This document shows positions 47,301 through 59,654 of a stretch of 64,000 bases of DNA, one piece after another. Source of the DNA: Archegozetes longisetosus (Eukaryota; Arthropoda; Arachnida; Sarcoptiformes; Trhypochthoniidae); contig JAEMBT020000001.1 in NCBI GenBank assembly GCA_018873245.2, positions 11,640,220 through 11,704,219 of the forward strand. Reading direction: 5' to 3'. How positions within the stretch are numbered: position 1 is the stretch's first letter; each line of letters opens with the position of its first letter. Made by a program: the position numbers and the translations under genes. The notes beneath the pieces are model-generated. The model searched no databases, was not told the origin of the DNA, and was given only the letters and a program-made list of their open reading frames with translations.

Positions 47301-48597
47301 TATCTTTGCTATTCTTCGGACGTTTCAAGAGGCAGTCATAAGCTTTGAGATAGTACTCCACAGAACAATGAATCATTCCTAACCGTTTATAAACTTCATA
47401 CAAAATGTTATATCTATTGGTAAGATAATAATGAGGCTCATATCGTGCCCAATTTTTGTCGAAGACTTCCGATAATCGTATCAAGATTGGTTCCGATATC
47501 AATATTTCTTCTTTACAAATATTAGGATCTTTTTCATACAAGATTTTCTGATAAACTAGATTTAGTTGGTATTATTTCACGAGCTGAGTAAGGCTAAAAT
47601 TTGAAGAAAGTGTTTCGAATAATTCGATGGCATATCGATAGGTATTCAGAGTATCACTAACTTTGCATATTATATAATGAAAATTTGTTCCAAAATTTCT
47701 TATTTTTCTTACAATTGACTCAATATCATTCTCTCCGACCAAGCTTTGTTCTATAGGTTCGATAGTCTCAATAATATTAGGTTTTTTTTTCATTATAATC
47801 AGTTATTATATCAATTATGCCTTTATAGACTTCAAATATATTTTGTCATCACCTCAAATGGACCTTCATTTATGTTGAAATCAAAAGTTTCACAATTCAT
47901 ATGTTCTAAGCATAGCCTTTTTTATTTTTCCGAATTTTCAACCATTTTCTCATATTCAGGTCCAGTATTCGAAACTTTATTGAACCAAACAATCGCATTT
48001 TCGAATTCATTCACATTATAATAACATAGGCCAATATTATAATAAAGATAAAATGAATTTATTTTATCAACTCTATCGTCACCATTGATCATAAAATACT
48101 GGAAACAGTCCACGCATTTCATAAACCAAAACAAAGAAAATTCGTAATCGGGTTTATCGAGTTTAGTGCAGGCGATAGCTGAATATAAAGAATTGTTGTA
48201 AACTTTGTAATAATCTACTTTGGAATAAAAGTTTTGGTATCTGGCTGATGTCAAAAATAATCTAATTGAGAGATCAAACTTTTTTCGATCCATCTCTATT
48301 AAACCAAGAAAATAATATGCACTCGAAAGATATTTATATTCTCTTTTATCATAGAATCCAATTCCTGAATACTTGCTTTCAATACTACTTTTTAGTTCAT
48401 TAAAATTCTTTTCTGATTCCTCCAGATTCTTCAATTTGAAATTGACGAATGATAACTTGTATAAAATTTTTCTATCAAAGAATTTGTTATTTTCACTTTA
48501 TCTACAGATATCTTCCATATTATTGTAGAGATCAATCAATATTTTGCTTGCTTTTGCGTAATCTCTTTTCTTCAGGTAGTGCTTTGATAATTAATAC
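44342..48597 (-). pseudogene. TPR protein with pseudo-caspase and caspase domains
   Basis: From about 48597 to 46380, degenerate tetratricopeptide repeats are readable (for example LGRLEEAIISFNKANEIF near 46850). A first caspase-like domain follows (about 45680-44865): GYCLIFND, VMIIISKG where caspases have SHG, and VLIFITIL where they have QACRG, so it lacks both catalytic residues. A second domain (44342-44818) has LAVIINNTMF, RYGTGAD, ILTHGESGIIYGID and, after adding one base to the A run at 44364-44367, INACRG: a plausible active large subunit. No small subunit was found downstream. Exons 45093/45012 and 44865/44818 join in phase. Lesions: in-frame stops at 48498, 47572, 46955 and 45618, and frameshifts near 47785, 46380 and 46290. 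The start is unknown. Probably a decaying gene; some indels could be sequence errors. Confidence 0.7.
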
Positions 48598-48599
48598 CT

Positions 48600-50030
48600 A
48601 AATATTGACATAAAAGACTTAGTATTGAGATCTTAGTATATCTCACTTAACAACAGATAAATCTAAAGTTAAAAGATTTTAAAATGTAAAAACTGTAGCC
48701 TATTTTTAATGCAAATAGGATTTGACTAAATTTTTATTCATCAATATTTGTGCTATTAATACAAGCAAGAGTTCTGCGGCCCCATAGACCTCGGACCCCT
48801 AACTCAGATTTTGTTGATATTTTATATACTGATAAAAAGCTAAAATTAATGCCAGTTTCCTCTTATGACCTTGGGCTCCAACCTATATTAAATGTGCTAG
48901 AAATTTTCAAAGCTTAAATATTTAATATTCAATTGCAAGAAAACCATTGAAGATTTTTAGAAAAATTCTTTCACTAAAAATATCAATATAATCTATAGTT
49001 TTTACCACCAAAATATAAATTTTTTTATCTAAAGAATAAAATTCTATGACGTGAAAAAACTTCAAAAATTTTTTAAATTGATGCCCAAAAAGACCCAAGC
49101 AAAAGGTCAAAGTATTAGTGAGACCCACTTGTGAACTTCACTTTTTTCAAACATCGTGTTGGGTCTTTTGGAGCGCCATAGTTAAAACGACGAAAATCTT
49201 TCAATAATATTTTAAGTCATTTTTTATGTAGATGAATATTTGAAATATTTTAAAGATTAATTTTTACTCAAAATCGTATTCAAACATAAGGTTTCTGTTA
49301 AAGAAACATTGATCATATTCATGCAATGAATTTTTGAACGTCTAAAACTCTGAAAATTCAGATTACACATTATAAACTTTGAAATCAAAATTAATACACA
49401 AACTACTCTCAATTTTGATCAGATTCAATTAAATTAAATTCATAATTGTCAAGGTTTCCAAAAGTAGACTGATTTTATTATTCTGTAAAAAATTAGTTTA
49501 TGCATATCTGTGGGCCGGGGCCAATGTCATCTCGGGACTCGTCTTTATTTTACAAAGTTTTCAAATTTTGAAATTGTGATCCCTGATTCAATGATGATGC
49601 TTCAAGTTTAAAGACTATAGAACATTTTCTTAGATTTTTCTCATTTAAGGAATAATTTAGTTTTTGAAAAGTGGACACAAGAGCCAAGTTTCAAGTATTC
49701 TACATATAGCTAAATAAACAACAGGAGATATTCTAAGTTTGAGAAATATGACTGAAGCTTTCGCGAGAAAACGTGCTAAAATAATCGGCTTCCAAAGAAT
49801 TTTACTATTTCGCTCGCAAATGGCTATTCGCAAGCCGTTTGTCTATTCGTGAGAGCCTCCAATTTTTCTCATAGGTTATAATTGTCTTGGAAATAAAATT
49901 TAACTTAATAAAAAATTTTATCAATTTTCAGAAGAAGTGTAAAGATTCACAGTTTTCTATAAAAAGGAATCATTGATCATATAAGCGCCAGCAACATTGT
50001 TTGAATTTCATTTTTATAAAGTATTTCTTT
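48600..50030. other. No gene seen
   Basis: AT-rich. A minus-strand open frame at 48922-49128 has no recognisable domain. A short inverted pair around GCTATTCGCAAGC at about 49823 was noticed. Confidence 0.45.
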
Positions 50031-50033
50031 ATA

Positions 50034-50400
50034 TTAGGTTGTCTGGATCAAAGTGACGCAGCCTTATGGTGATGTATCTTGAGGGCTACAGGGCGGAATT
50101 GGTCGCCATTTTGGATTTGTGCTTACTGATTCTTGATTTGTGAAACGAGTCAAGTCAATCATTTCGGATAAATTATGGACAGACATGAGTTGGTCAACTA
50201 TGTTAATGATTATGAGCAACGAAGTCTCATCAAAAACAGAATTGATTGACTCCCGTCTGTCCATAATTGGTCCGAAAAAGTTGGTTCGTTTCACAGAGTG
50301 AGAAGTGGTGAATGCAAGTCCGGGATGGTCACCAGTTCTATTTAGTGGTTTCCAGGATACGCCGCTGTATACATGCGTCACTTTGATCCGGACAACCTAA
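50034..50400. mobile_element. MITE with TTAGGTTGTC ends
   Basis: A 367-base element with 27-base inverted ends (TTAGGTTGTCTGGATCAAAG and TTAGGTTGTCCGGATCAAAG), TA on both sides. Subterminal arms (GTGAAACGA...TTATGGACAGAC) are also inverted, so the whole element can fold. No real ORF. Confidence 0.8.
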
Positions 50401-50404
50401 TATA

Positions 50405-51205
50405 ATTTTAATTACGTCATTTGATCGATTAGCAGATTATTGAGCTGTTCAAATAGATTCTATAAATAACTTACAATAATGCAAAAATGGTTTACATTTT
50501 CATTCAATATCCTCATTAATATTGTAGAAAAAAACTAATTTTCACTAAAATTTTCATAATTGTCGAAAACAACTTGCGGTGACATTATTAGTCTAAACTT
50601 AAGAAAATTATTGATTAGCTGTAATGATTTTTGCTCGAATATGAAATCACTATTATCGCGTAATCAATGGCTACTTTATACCATTCAAAAATTTTAAAAT
50701 GTTTAACTCGGCACAATATCTGTCTTATTCTTTAAGCAATTAATTTCATATCTTAGCTATTTAGATAGTTCAACTGATGGATCAATCCTAACTCTTTATT
50801 AACTTAAGACAAAATCTCATTTCAGCTGATGAGGTAGAAGTGGGCACAAATTTGACCAATTTTTATCCGAGAATTTTGAAAATGATGTCAACGCTGATTT
50901 TTACTCCATATTTCTATTCTATAATTATCAGAATATTTATCACTCAAGACTTTCTTGAAAAATGAATCTAGTTTGTAATGTTTTTTCTTATTATATTAAA
51001 TAAATTAAACATTCAGATCCTGAGAAATCATATGGCTAGTGAATATTCAATGATACAAATCAAATTGTTTGCTCAAATATTTAATATAATGGCATAATTT
51101 ATCAAATAGTCTTTGAATTGGTAAATAAAAGAAGAAAATTTAGAACATAATAATCATATAATCTGAAAATTATTTTCTTTTGGAACAATATGCTTTAAAT
51201 CTTAT
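50405..51205. other. No gene seen
   Basis: AT-rich region downstream of the chitinase gene; no repeats recognised. Confidence 0.45.
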
Positions 51206-51209
51206 ACAA

Positions 51210-52839
51210 TTAATAGCATCCAGCCTCTTTTTGACCTAAACCTGATTCTCCAGCAGCACTGATACAAGCATTAAATCGGTCCCATCTTTTTATAGCTTTG
51301 CTGATATCTCCGTTCGGTGTGCACTCGAGTCCTCCATTGATAGCTCTCGTAGTCGAGCCGAATTGACCGCTCACTGCAACGCTATGTACATTCTTAGACC
51401 AAAACCATAGAGCAGTAGCCATGGCTATGTTATCATCTCTGGCGACCATATCTGGATCTCGTACAAGACGATCGTCTCCATACAGGTCTTGTGAACACGA
51501 TCGGTAGTTATAACAATGTGTCAATTGTATGAACCCTCGACCAAAGTAGTTTTGATCTAAAATCAGACAAATTCTTGTGATTTGGATTAACAATAATTAT
51601 CAAAATAACTTTAAGAGAATTTCTATTTCATCGAAATCACTATAACTCTGATTTATCACATTCACTTATAAAGTGTTTTAACAAAATTTTAGAAAATTTA
51701 AATAATTAATTAATTAAGCTTCAGATTATGTTTTCAAATAGGATAAATTCAAAGAAATTGTTACCATTAGGACAGCCATTCTTGTCGTAAGACTCGCACG
51801 GCCAACTGGACCAGCGGCCATTACTACAGGCCCACTCTCTTCTAGCTGTAAAACCTGCAGATTCCCAACTCATTTGTGAAACAGCCATAAATGCCTCTAA
51901 TTTACTGCTAATAGAGCCTTTAGAATTTGCCTGATTGATGAATGCCTGAGCTATTGTAGTGCTTGGAGTACCGAAACCGAAAACTTTTACACATTCTTGA
52001 AATTGACTAACTGTCATGAGTCCACCTTCAACGGCAAATTACAAAAAATGTTATTCAAATTATCTTTTAAATGGAGAAGAAATTTGTTAATCATAAATTA
52101 ATATTATTTTATTAATATTATTTGAATTATGAGCAGTCATACTAAAGATATACAGACCATAGATATAAAAATGCAAACATAAACGTAAAGCTGAGGGAGA
52201 AAATAATTTTTTTACTGTTCGATTCAATTGAGAACTGCGATAAATAGTTGTCACCCAAACTATTTAGTGGTTTATTCAATGAAATGAAGAATATTTATAC
52301 TTTTATTTCATACCTTATATGACTAACTTATACCTGGAGTTACTAAAACACTCTTTCTGAGTAACAAACGTTTTATATAGAAGTATGTACGCTAACAAAA
52401 GTGGTACATTTATTCTAACTACATCCTTAATACTAATACTGTAACAGCTATAATTATGTTATGTACATTTATTATTTAATAAAGAATTGATACCTTGACT
52501 TCCACCAGGTTGCGGTTGCGGTTGTCCACTACCTTCTTTGCAAACTCCATATTCCCAATTAGGCTGTTCTCTCTTACAATTATTAGAACAGCAATCAGAA
52601 TTCACTCTACAATTATTAAACCAAAGAGGTTGGCAACTTCTTTTGTTTCGTACAGGCCATGCTTTTACTATGCTCTGAATTTCTGGTTCATTTACCTGAA
52701 AATTTTTTGATTTTTTACCTTGATCTGATTGCAAGTCAATTTGAGATTTTAATACCTGTGATACCTGCCCATAAGCAATATTGAAACTAATTAAAATACA
52801 TGAGACAAAGACGTATAGATTCATTTCGATAGTACTCAT
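51210..52839 (-). CDS. Secreted GH19 chitinase with knottin-like N-terminal module
   Basis: Three exons in phase: 52494-52839, 51765-52025 and 51210-51556. The signal peptide starts at Met 52839 or Met 52824 (MNLYVFVSCILISFNIAYG). The second looks better; an acceptor just upstream suggests a 5' UTR intron. Residues about 75-110 have six cysteines as C-x7-C-x5-CC-x3-C-x10-C (C...NSDCCSNNC...), the inhibitor-cystine-knot spacing. A Gln/Pro/Gly linker follows, then a GH19 catalytic domain: FMAVSQMSWESAGF with the likely acid Glu, YFGRGFIQLTHCYNY, TALWFW and INGGLEC. GH19 enzymes hydrolyse chitin, and many carry a hevein-type chitin-binding module where this one has the knottin. Possible roles are moulting, digestion of fungi or antifungal defence. 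No lesions. Confidence 0.85.
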
Positions 52840-52909
52840 GGAATTGTTGATGTACCTATAAAAAATCCATAAAATATTTCGAATTATTGCCATATAATGA
52901 GTCAAAAAT

Positions 52910-53580
52910 TTGAAAGTTTATTCAGTAGTAACAGAGAAATAAATCTATAGATAGACTACTTTTTACCTTTTACTCTCCTCAAAAGATTTCTAGATTATAG
53001 GTTTTATTTTGACTTAGTCGAATATCAAACTTTGATTGTTTTGGTCGTTTAGCATAACACTGCTAATTTGTGAAAAAATTAAAGGACTGAGACGTGTATT
53101 TATACTGTTTCAATTTTGGGAAATTTATTATTATTTGATAGCACATGCCTAGTATGCCTGTTATATCTATCATATCTATTATGCCTTTTATACATGTTGT
53201 TTATCATACTTGTTATGTTGATGTCATTCATGTTCTTCATTCACCTCTATGTACTAACTATCGACAATCAAACTTTATTTCAGCTATAGTATCAAGTTTA
53301 AATGAAGAAATTGTTTCAAAAATGGATTTATATATATATAACCAATGACTTTGTCGATACAAAATGCACATTATAACTATCTCCAAAAGTTCCTGTTTGA
53401 TTTCAATTCAATACTTAGCATTTTCAGTTTTATCTATATTTCTAAGAGAGTTTTAGGTTTGCTTGTCGAATACGGTTATTTATTTCAATATGTTCAAACT
53501 AAAAATAGTTTTAAAAATTATAAAATAATCATAAATAAAGTATGTTTTTGTTTAAAAGAATCACTTATTGAGAGACATGG
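52910..53580. other. No gene seen
   Basis: Upstream of the chitinase gene. It includes low-complexity TATGCC/TATCTATC repeats at 53145-53200 and chance open frames. Confidence 0.45.
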
Positions 53581-53584
53581 GTCG

Positions 53585-53740
53585 AAGTACCGACAAATTA
53601 GAGTACCGACAGTCAATGTACCGACAGTCAATGTACCGACAGTCAAAGTAACGACAGTCAAAGTAACGACAAATCAAGTACTGACAGTTTAAAAGTACTG
53701 GCAAATCAATATACCAACAGGTTGGAGTTTCGAGAAATTA
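53585..53740 (+). repeat. Minisatellite, 15-base unit
   Basis: About nine degenerating tandem copies of AGTACCGACAGTCAA. The central copies are most alike and decay toward both ends. The period is a multiple of three, so a chance ORF runs through it. Confidence 0.85.
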
Positions 53741-53759
53741 AGGTATTAACATAACTCAA

Positions 53760-55785
53760 ATTTAATGAATAGTATACTAATAATCGATATGTGTAATAAA
53801 AAAGAAATACAATAATATTATATGGATAAGTTACGAGCAATTCCTCTTAAAAAGTCTAACACAAAGAGATTCATCGGTTGTTAATAATTGTTTGAAATCT
53901 TAACATCCGTTCTTCTTTCCGTTTCCTCGGCTTCAGTTCAAATATCTTGATATTGGTATCGAATTAAAGCTCTTAAAATGATTTTTTTTTCTAAAATTTG
54001 AGAAATTTGTGCTAAAACCAAAACAAGAATGGAATCAAGTGGTAAAGCAAAATTTGCGTTATATATTAAACTTTACTACAAATATTTGAGTAAATGACTT
54101 TTAGAAAAACTTTTTTAAAGCTTTAATTCGACACCTATATCAAGATATTTGGGCTCCTATTCAAAGAGTTCTGCTCAACTAAAATTCCATTCTTTTAAAG
54201 TTTAATGCGCTATAACTCTGAAGTTGAAAGATTTGCAGTCAAACCAGGATATGCGTATTCAATCATTTCTTAGCTAGTATTGATTCCATTCATCAGAATT
54301 CAAAAATATTAACTGGTTACTTCTGTGTGATTCAGCGTATTTTATGGACAGATCCATGGGAGACGGAATACTTCATTTTGTAAGAAAAATTTCAGCAACC
54401 CATAGTTTCTCCAAAAAAATTTGTTCTAATTGAATTATATCTAGGATATAGTATGTTCAAAAACTCAGTCCTCAGTTTTGTCAATGACTACGTAAATACT
54501 TTGTGTTCAGTTTTCGGTCTTATAAAAGCTACCACAAACATAATACTGAATGAGCACTACCGCCCATTTAAATGAATTTAATTAATGTATTTTAAGTTGG
54601 AGTCGTTAATTTTAGGATAGGAATTAAGGGTTCAAAAGCTTTCATGTTCAATTTTCTAAAGTTCATATGGCTTTTCTATATTTTTTAATAAGATATAGAA
54701 CTATAAGTTATGTTTTATAAAAATGAAATCTTAAACTGATAAACCGATATTTTATATAAAATTTAAAGGAATCGTATGCTATTTTCAAAGTTTTTCGTTC
54801 ATTAATAAGTTTTGTTGTGGGCTCAGTTATGAGTGAAACACAAGTTGTGTCTGATGATGAGTCCAGATTTAGCTCTTAAAAATAAGACCTTATAAAGGAT
54901 ATATAAGAGACACATTTTTTATCTTTTAATATATACTGATAGTATTCGCATGCTTTACATATTTTTCTTGGAGTAGTTTCTGCTTTTTTAAATAAAGTAT
55001 TTGGAAAGTTGTGATTGTAAAAACTCTTTTAAAATGTTCAAGTATTTCAATTTAATTTACATTAGACGAGGTTTGAGAAATGATCGAAATAGTTATGCTT
55101 AAGCAAACATATTTGATTTCGAGTAAAGCCAAATATTGTCAATATGATTGACAAGGATTTTTGTTTATTCTTTAAAGTTTAACATGTTTAATGCATCAAA
55201 TTCAGTACTCAAATGTAGATTAATGTTAGAAAAGAGAATATAAAAGCTGAACTATTAATTTATTATACTTTTACATATGATACAATGCATAAAACCTTGA
55301 GTAAAACAGGTTAAACCTGTTAAATTTAACAGTCAATCATATTGACAATATTTATCTTTATTCAAAATCGAGTAGGTTTAGTTTCCATCTAATTATGTCA
55401 ATCAATTGATTAATTCAGATGTTATTTGATTGTTTGTTTGATTTGATGTTTGTTCTAAATTGAATATAAAATTGTAAATAATTGCAAAAATTAATTCTCG
55501 GAAATACTCAATGTTCCAATGTTATTTTAATTTTTCTTTATATTCCTTAAATATCATATCACTAAATAGACGCATAACTGATAATTGATCTATTTTTCTG
55601 GAGATAAATATATTTAGCGACGGAATCCCCAATATTCCATATTTTGCTTTTAAGTTTTAGAGCCCCATCTCGAAGGAAACTTAAGCGACTCAAAGCTACT
55701 TCCACAATCTGTTCACAAGCAGCTTCCTCTCAACTACGGTTGTCAGGTTTATTTAGGTCAAGTCCGGGAGATTTCATATCCTTAT
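53760..55785. other. No gene seen
   Basis: AT-rich. Inverted occurrences of GTCAATATGATTGAC at 55137-55152 and TCAATCATATTGACAATAT at 55334 suggest a decayed element; nothing else. Confidence 0.45.
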
Positions 55786-56010
55786 ATACCTCGCAACGAA
55801 AAAATCGGGAAAAAGTATAAATTTGAATGAAAATTACAAAATTTTGCCCTCGAATTTATCATAAGAATGCATTTGATTCTAATTATTACAATTCAAAAGA
55901 AATAACAATCTGATTCGGTCTCCCTCTGCAGCTATAAACTTTTCGATGCGTTATTTCACATTTTTGTTCGGCGACTCCTATAAGTCTAATTATAAATTAT
56001 GACTGCGGTT
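55786..56010. mobile_element. Tc1-family T2 terminal fragment
   Basis: Begins CTCGCAACGAAAAAATCGGG and matches 15300-15520 and the right half of 31727-32102, including the segment around TTCGGTCTCCCTCTGCAGC. The other end is missing. Confidence 0.65.
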
Positions 56011-56218
56011 TAGAATATGCCCCGCCAATTCTGGGCGGGGCTTGTATATAGAACAACACCCCTTGGGACGAGGAATATAAATACAAAGTATGAGTTGACT
56101 GTTGTGAAAGGAGGCGGAGTTATAACAATTTGAAAAGTTCAATTTCCTATAGGGTTAATGTATTAAAATCATTTTACGAAAAACAAAGGAAAGAGATGGA
56201 AAAATATAAAAATAAAAT

Positions 56219-56372
56219 AATATGAATTTAAATGACATGTTGTGAATTCGCGTGACCTATACCAATTTGATCTGATCTGACAACCTAACCTAACCTAGCC
56301 TAATCTCGGATCAGTTCAAATTGATATAGGTCACGCGAATTCACAACATGTCATTTAAATTCATATTAATAA
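56219..56372. repeat. Palindrome with telomere-like repeats in the loop
   Basis: Arms of about 60 bases with few mismatches (both contain ATGTTGTGAATTCGCGTGAC in opposite sense). They surround a loop of about 30 bases holding CCTAACCTAACCTAGCCTAA, the complement of the arthropod TTAGG telomere unit. A separate GCCCCGCC/GGCGGGGC hairpin lies at 56019-56042. Confidence 0.8.
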
Positions 56373-56394
56373 TTTAATATGATTATTAATTTAA

Positions 56395-57560
56395 TAATAT
56401 TAAAAAAATATTAAAATATGATAACTGTTATAAACCGAAATTTGAATTCTTGTGTTAGCATATCGCATAAATTTTGCAATTTTTATGTTTGAAACTTTCT
56501 AGTTTACTAATAATTAACTGCGATTAATCTACAAATATGTGACTTTTAAGGTACGTTTAAAAGTTAATAATCGTCATATTTATAGAATGTTTTATCAAGC
56601 TTTGTTAATGTATACGATCAAAACTTTGATGGAATTGAGAGTTTTCAAAAAGTTATATTCGAATCATATTATGATACAAAGCAATTACTTTTCATAATTA
56701 TGATATTTTTACATTGATATCTACCTTATCTTTAAATACAATCAATTGACTAATTTGATGGCTTTTTGAAGTAAGAATATTGAGGTTAGAATACTAATTT
56801 GATACAAACCTATTATTTAGCATGTAATTTCTATTCACTTTTCCAATCTTTTGTTATTGACTCAATTCTTTTAATAGAACAGTTATTTCTTTTGCTCTTT
56901 ATAAATATTAGATATCAATGCATTAAGAAATTAGTTTTTAATTTCTTAAATATTTATTATATTTCAATAACATAAGATATTTTATCCGAATATTTAATAG
57001 TAACTCGTTAGTTAGCAAACAATATTGATCTATAATAAAACTATTAATAAAGCTCAATCTTAATTGAAAAGAAATACCAGTTTAATCAATACCTGTTCAA
57101 ATGTAAACTCAAAAAATTCCTTCTAATCAAACACTTTTTTAATGTTGTGCTCAAAGATCTTACTTTAAATCATTCACTTCAGTGTAAGCATTCGAATCCA
57201 GAGGAAATAATTATTTAAAGCTATATTTTTCATTAATATTAATGCTTTAAATTTCTTATTTAAATCTTTGATTCGTCTGTATTGTTTTTTAATTAAAATT
57301 CGGTTCAAAATATAAGTTTATTTACGGGTTTTGGTGCTTTAGTCTACTTTGGCTTGAATGAATCATCAGTTGTCTGTGTGTATGTATGTGCTAGCGCTAT
57401 ATTTTAAAAAAATAAGGAGTTGAGATCACATCAATCTATTTATTGCCTAATTCACGGAAAATACCTATTTTACCATAGGTGGACTCATATCTTATGAATA
57501 ATTTTTTTGAAGAGCCTTAGGTTTAAGACTAAAACACTAAAAGGTATACATTAAAACATA
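56395..57560. other. No gene seen
   Basis: AT-rich sequence with no ORF of note. Confidence 0.5.
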
Positions 57561-57562
57561 TA

Positions 57563-58241
57563 CAAGGTAAGAAAAAATGACTTTCTCATAGTCTAGAGCA
57601 AAAACCTTTATAGTTAGAGCAAAATTGGTTGGATATTCTGATTTTACGTTAAAAAATACATTTAAAAGAGTTTATATTTAAAAACCTAATAAACGTGTAA
57701 TGTTGTTAACGAAGTTGCAACACCATTATTAATGAAAATGTGATTCCATTCTTGCGAAATGTCGATAACGAATTGGATGTCAGAAAGGTAACTTTTCTCC
57801 ATGACAAAGCTCCCTGTATGAAAACCATTGCCACTCAACAGTTACTTAATGAAAGCGGAATACTTTTTGGGAAATGATTTCTGGCCAGGTAACAGTCCTG
57901 ATCTCAACCCTGCAGAACATATTGAATCATTAATTAAAGATGAGGTTGAAAAAGAATGTTGCGAGAAGATAGACTGAATCGTTTTTCTTATATTTTACTC
58001 AATCATTTGAGAGAAGTTTCAATTTCATTTGAAAATAATACTGATTTATTTGAATATTTATTGTTAACTTATCCTGAAAGTTTAACTGCTGTAATTCAAG
58101 CTCAAGGCTCTCATACTGACTTTTAAATAAACTCTTTTTAATGTATTCTTTAACGAAGAATCAGAATATCCAACCGATTTTGCTCTAACTACAATAGCTT
58201 TTGTTCTACGCTACGGCGAAATCATTTTTTCTTACCCTGTA
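57563..58241 (+). mobile_element. Tc1/mariner-type element, decayed
   Basis: Ends CAAGGTAAGAAAAAATGA and CAGGGTAAGAAAAAATGA (inverted), TA on both sides; long subterminal arms include GTTAGAGCAAAATTGGTTGG. The plus strand keeps transposase pieces: FLHDKAPCM, then NSPDLNPAEHIESLIKDEVE with the catalytic region. Frameshifts and stops present. Confidence 0.75.
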
Positions 58242-58259
58242 CACATATACGTTTTGATT

Positions 58260-58765
58260 TCATTCAATTATTCAAATCTTAATAAATTGCAGATAATATA
58301 GAGATAAGTAGTTCACAAGTCTTATCGCCAAAAGTATTTAGACTTTAACTACAATAACAACATATGAATGATTGACTACTTTACAAATAGCTATCAGTAC
58401 TAACTCTCATTCATAACAATCTGTACTGGAATTAAGCTAAAAGTTAGATAGGGATATCAAATTAGTATTAGCTCAAAACTTCTACTAATTGGGATTTCCT
58501 TTCAATTTAAATTTAGTGCTTAATGATTTTTATACTCTTAAACTTGAATCTAAGGCTCTTCTTCAAAAAAGTATTCTTATGGCAAAATACCTGGACTTTG
58601 CCTTACTCATAATTAAAAAATATACAAAGTTTTAAAAATATTCAGAAAATAAGTACAGTAGTGATATTGTTGATAGGAATGAGTAAAACAAAGTTTGCTT
58701 ACACCAACTACGTACAATAAACACTTTCTGTGTGCTTAATATAAATGTACAATAAACCAGTTTAT
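58260..58765. other. No gene seen
   Basis: AT-rich. It ends in a small hairpin (AATAAACCAGTT TATC AACTGGTTTATT) at 58750-58777. Confidence 0.45.
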
Positions 58766-58777
58766 CAACTGGTTTAT

Positions 58778-59650
58778 TGTATAGTGGGATGAATCCTGGC
58801 TAATGGGTATAAATTAGTTCCCAACCCCCATCACCCCCAAGTGTGATGCTTCATTGGATTCAGTTCGTCGAGCTGAACATTTTAGTACCACACTTGACCA
58901 CTTCCAACCCGAACCTGACCACTTCGAAAATGGATAAACCTGTTTTTACCGATTCGTAACCCAAACCAAACCTGATTTCAACTAAGATATAATAGGTTAG
59001 GCTGCGAAGCGACCTAACCTATTCTCCTTTAGTTTATATCAGGCTTGTTTGAGTTACGACCCAAGCAATCCAGGTTTATCCATTATAAAGTTCTTAATCA
59101 AACAAATATGGATATCTCGAGAATTACATGTGATAATTAATCAAATGTGGTATTAAAATGTTCAGTTCAATGTCCTGAGTTGTAGGCAACCTCTACCTTT
59201 AATTTGAACTTGTACTAAGCCTTCTACCTAATCCGTTGTTTGTTTGCCTATTTTTTTATTTATTTATTGCATTCCCTGGAAATTTCCCACTTTCCATGAA
59301 GAAATGCAACACTTTAAAACTGTAATCCGCACCCTATATAAGAAAGGCGATAACTTGTAACTATTTACTATTATTTAGTAAATAAAGCCATTTTAAAACC
59401 AAACAAGCTTTTCAAATATCGCTGTAGTCAGACTGCAAAGTAAAGTCGACTACATGAGTCCAATGATATATCACTTGGCGGGGTCAGCCACTCCCGTCGG
59501 GAGTTGTCCAGAAGTGGTCAGGTTCAGATCAGAAGTGATCAAGTGTAGTATCAATATGTTCAGCTTGAACAACTGAATTCAATGATATATCACACTTGGA
59601 GGTGGGAGGTCGGGAACCCCTTTAGACCCATTAGCCTGGATTCACCCATA
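58778..59650. mobile_element. Nested fold-back elements
   Basis: The outer arms begin GTATAGTGGGATGAATCC and GTATGGGTGAATCCAGGC; both contain CTGGCTAATGGG-type and AAGTGTGAT motifs and are inverted. Inside, 58945-59095 is a second palindrome (ATGGATAAACCTG and its inverse) centred on AATAGGTTAGG/CCTAACCTATT. It is richer in G+C than its surroundings and has no ORF. Confidence 0.65.
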
Positions 59651-59654
59651 CTTT

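Noticed and set aside
48922-49128. Minus-strand frame of 68 codons
   Set aside because: Low-complexity hydrophobic composition, no homologous block and no splice context.
53345-53692. Plus-strand frame of 115 codons ending in VNVPTVNVPTV repeats
   Set aside because: The repeat is the translated minisatellite and the upstream part has no recognisable domain.
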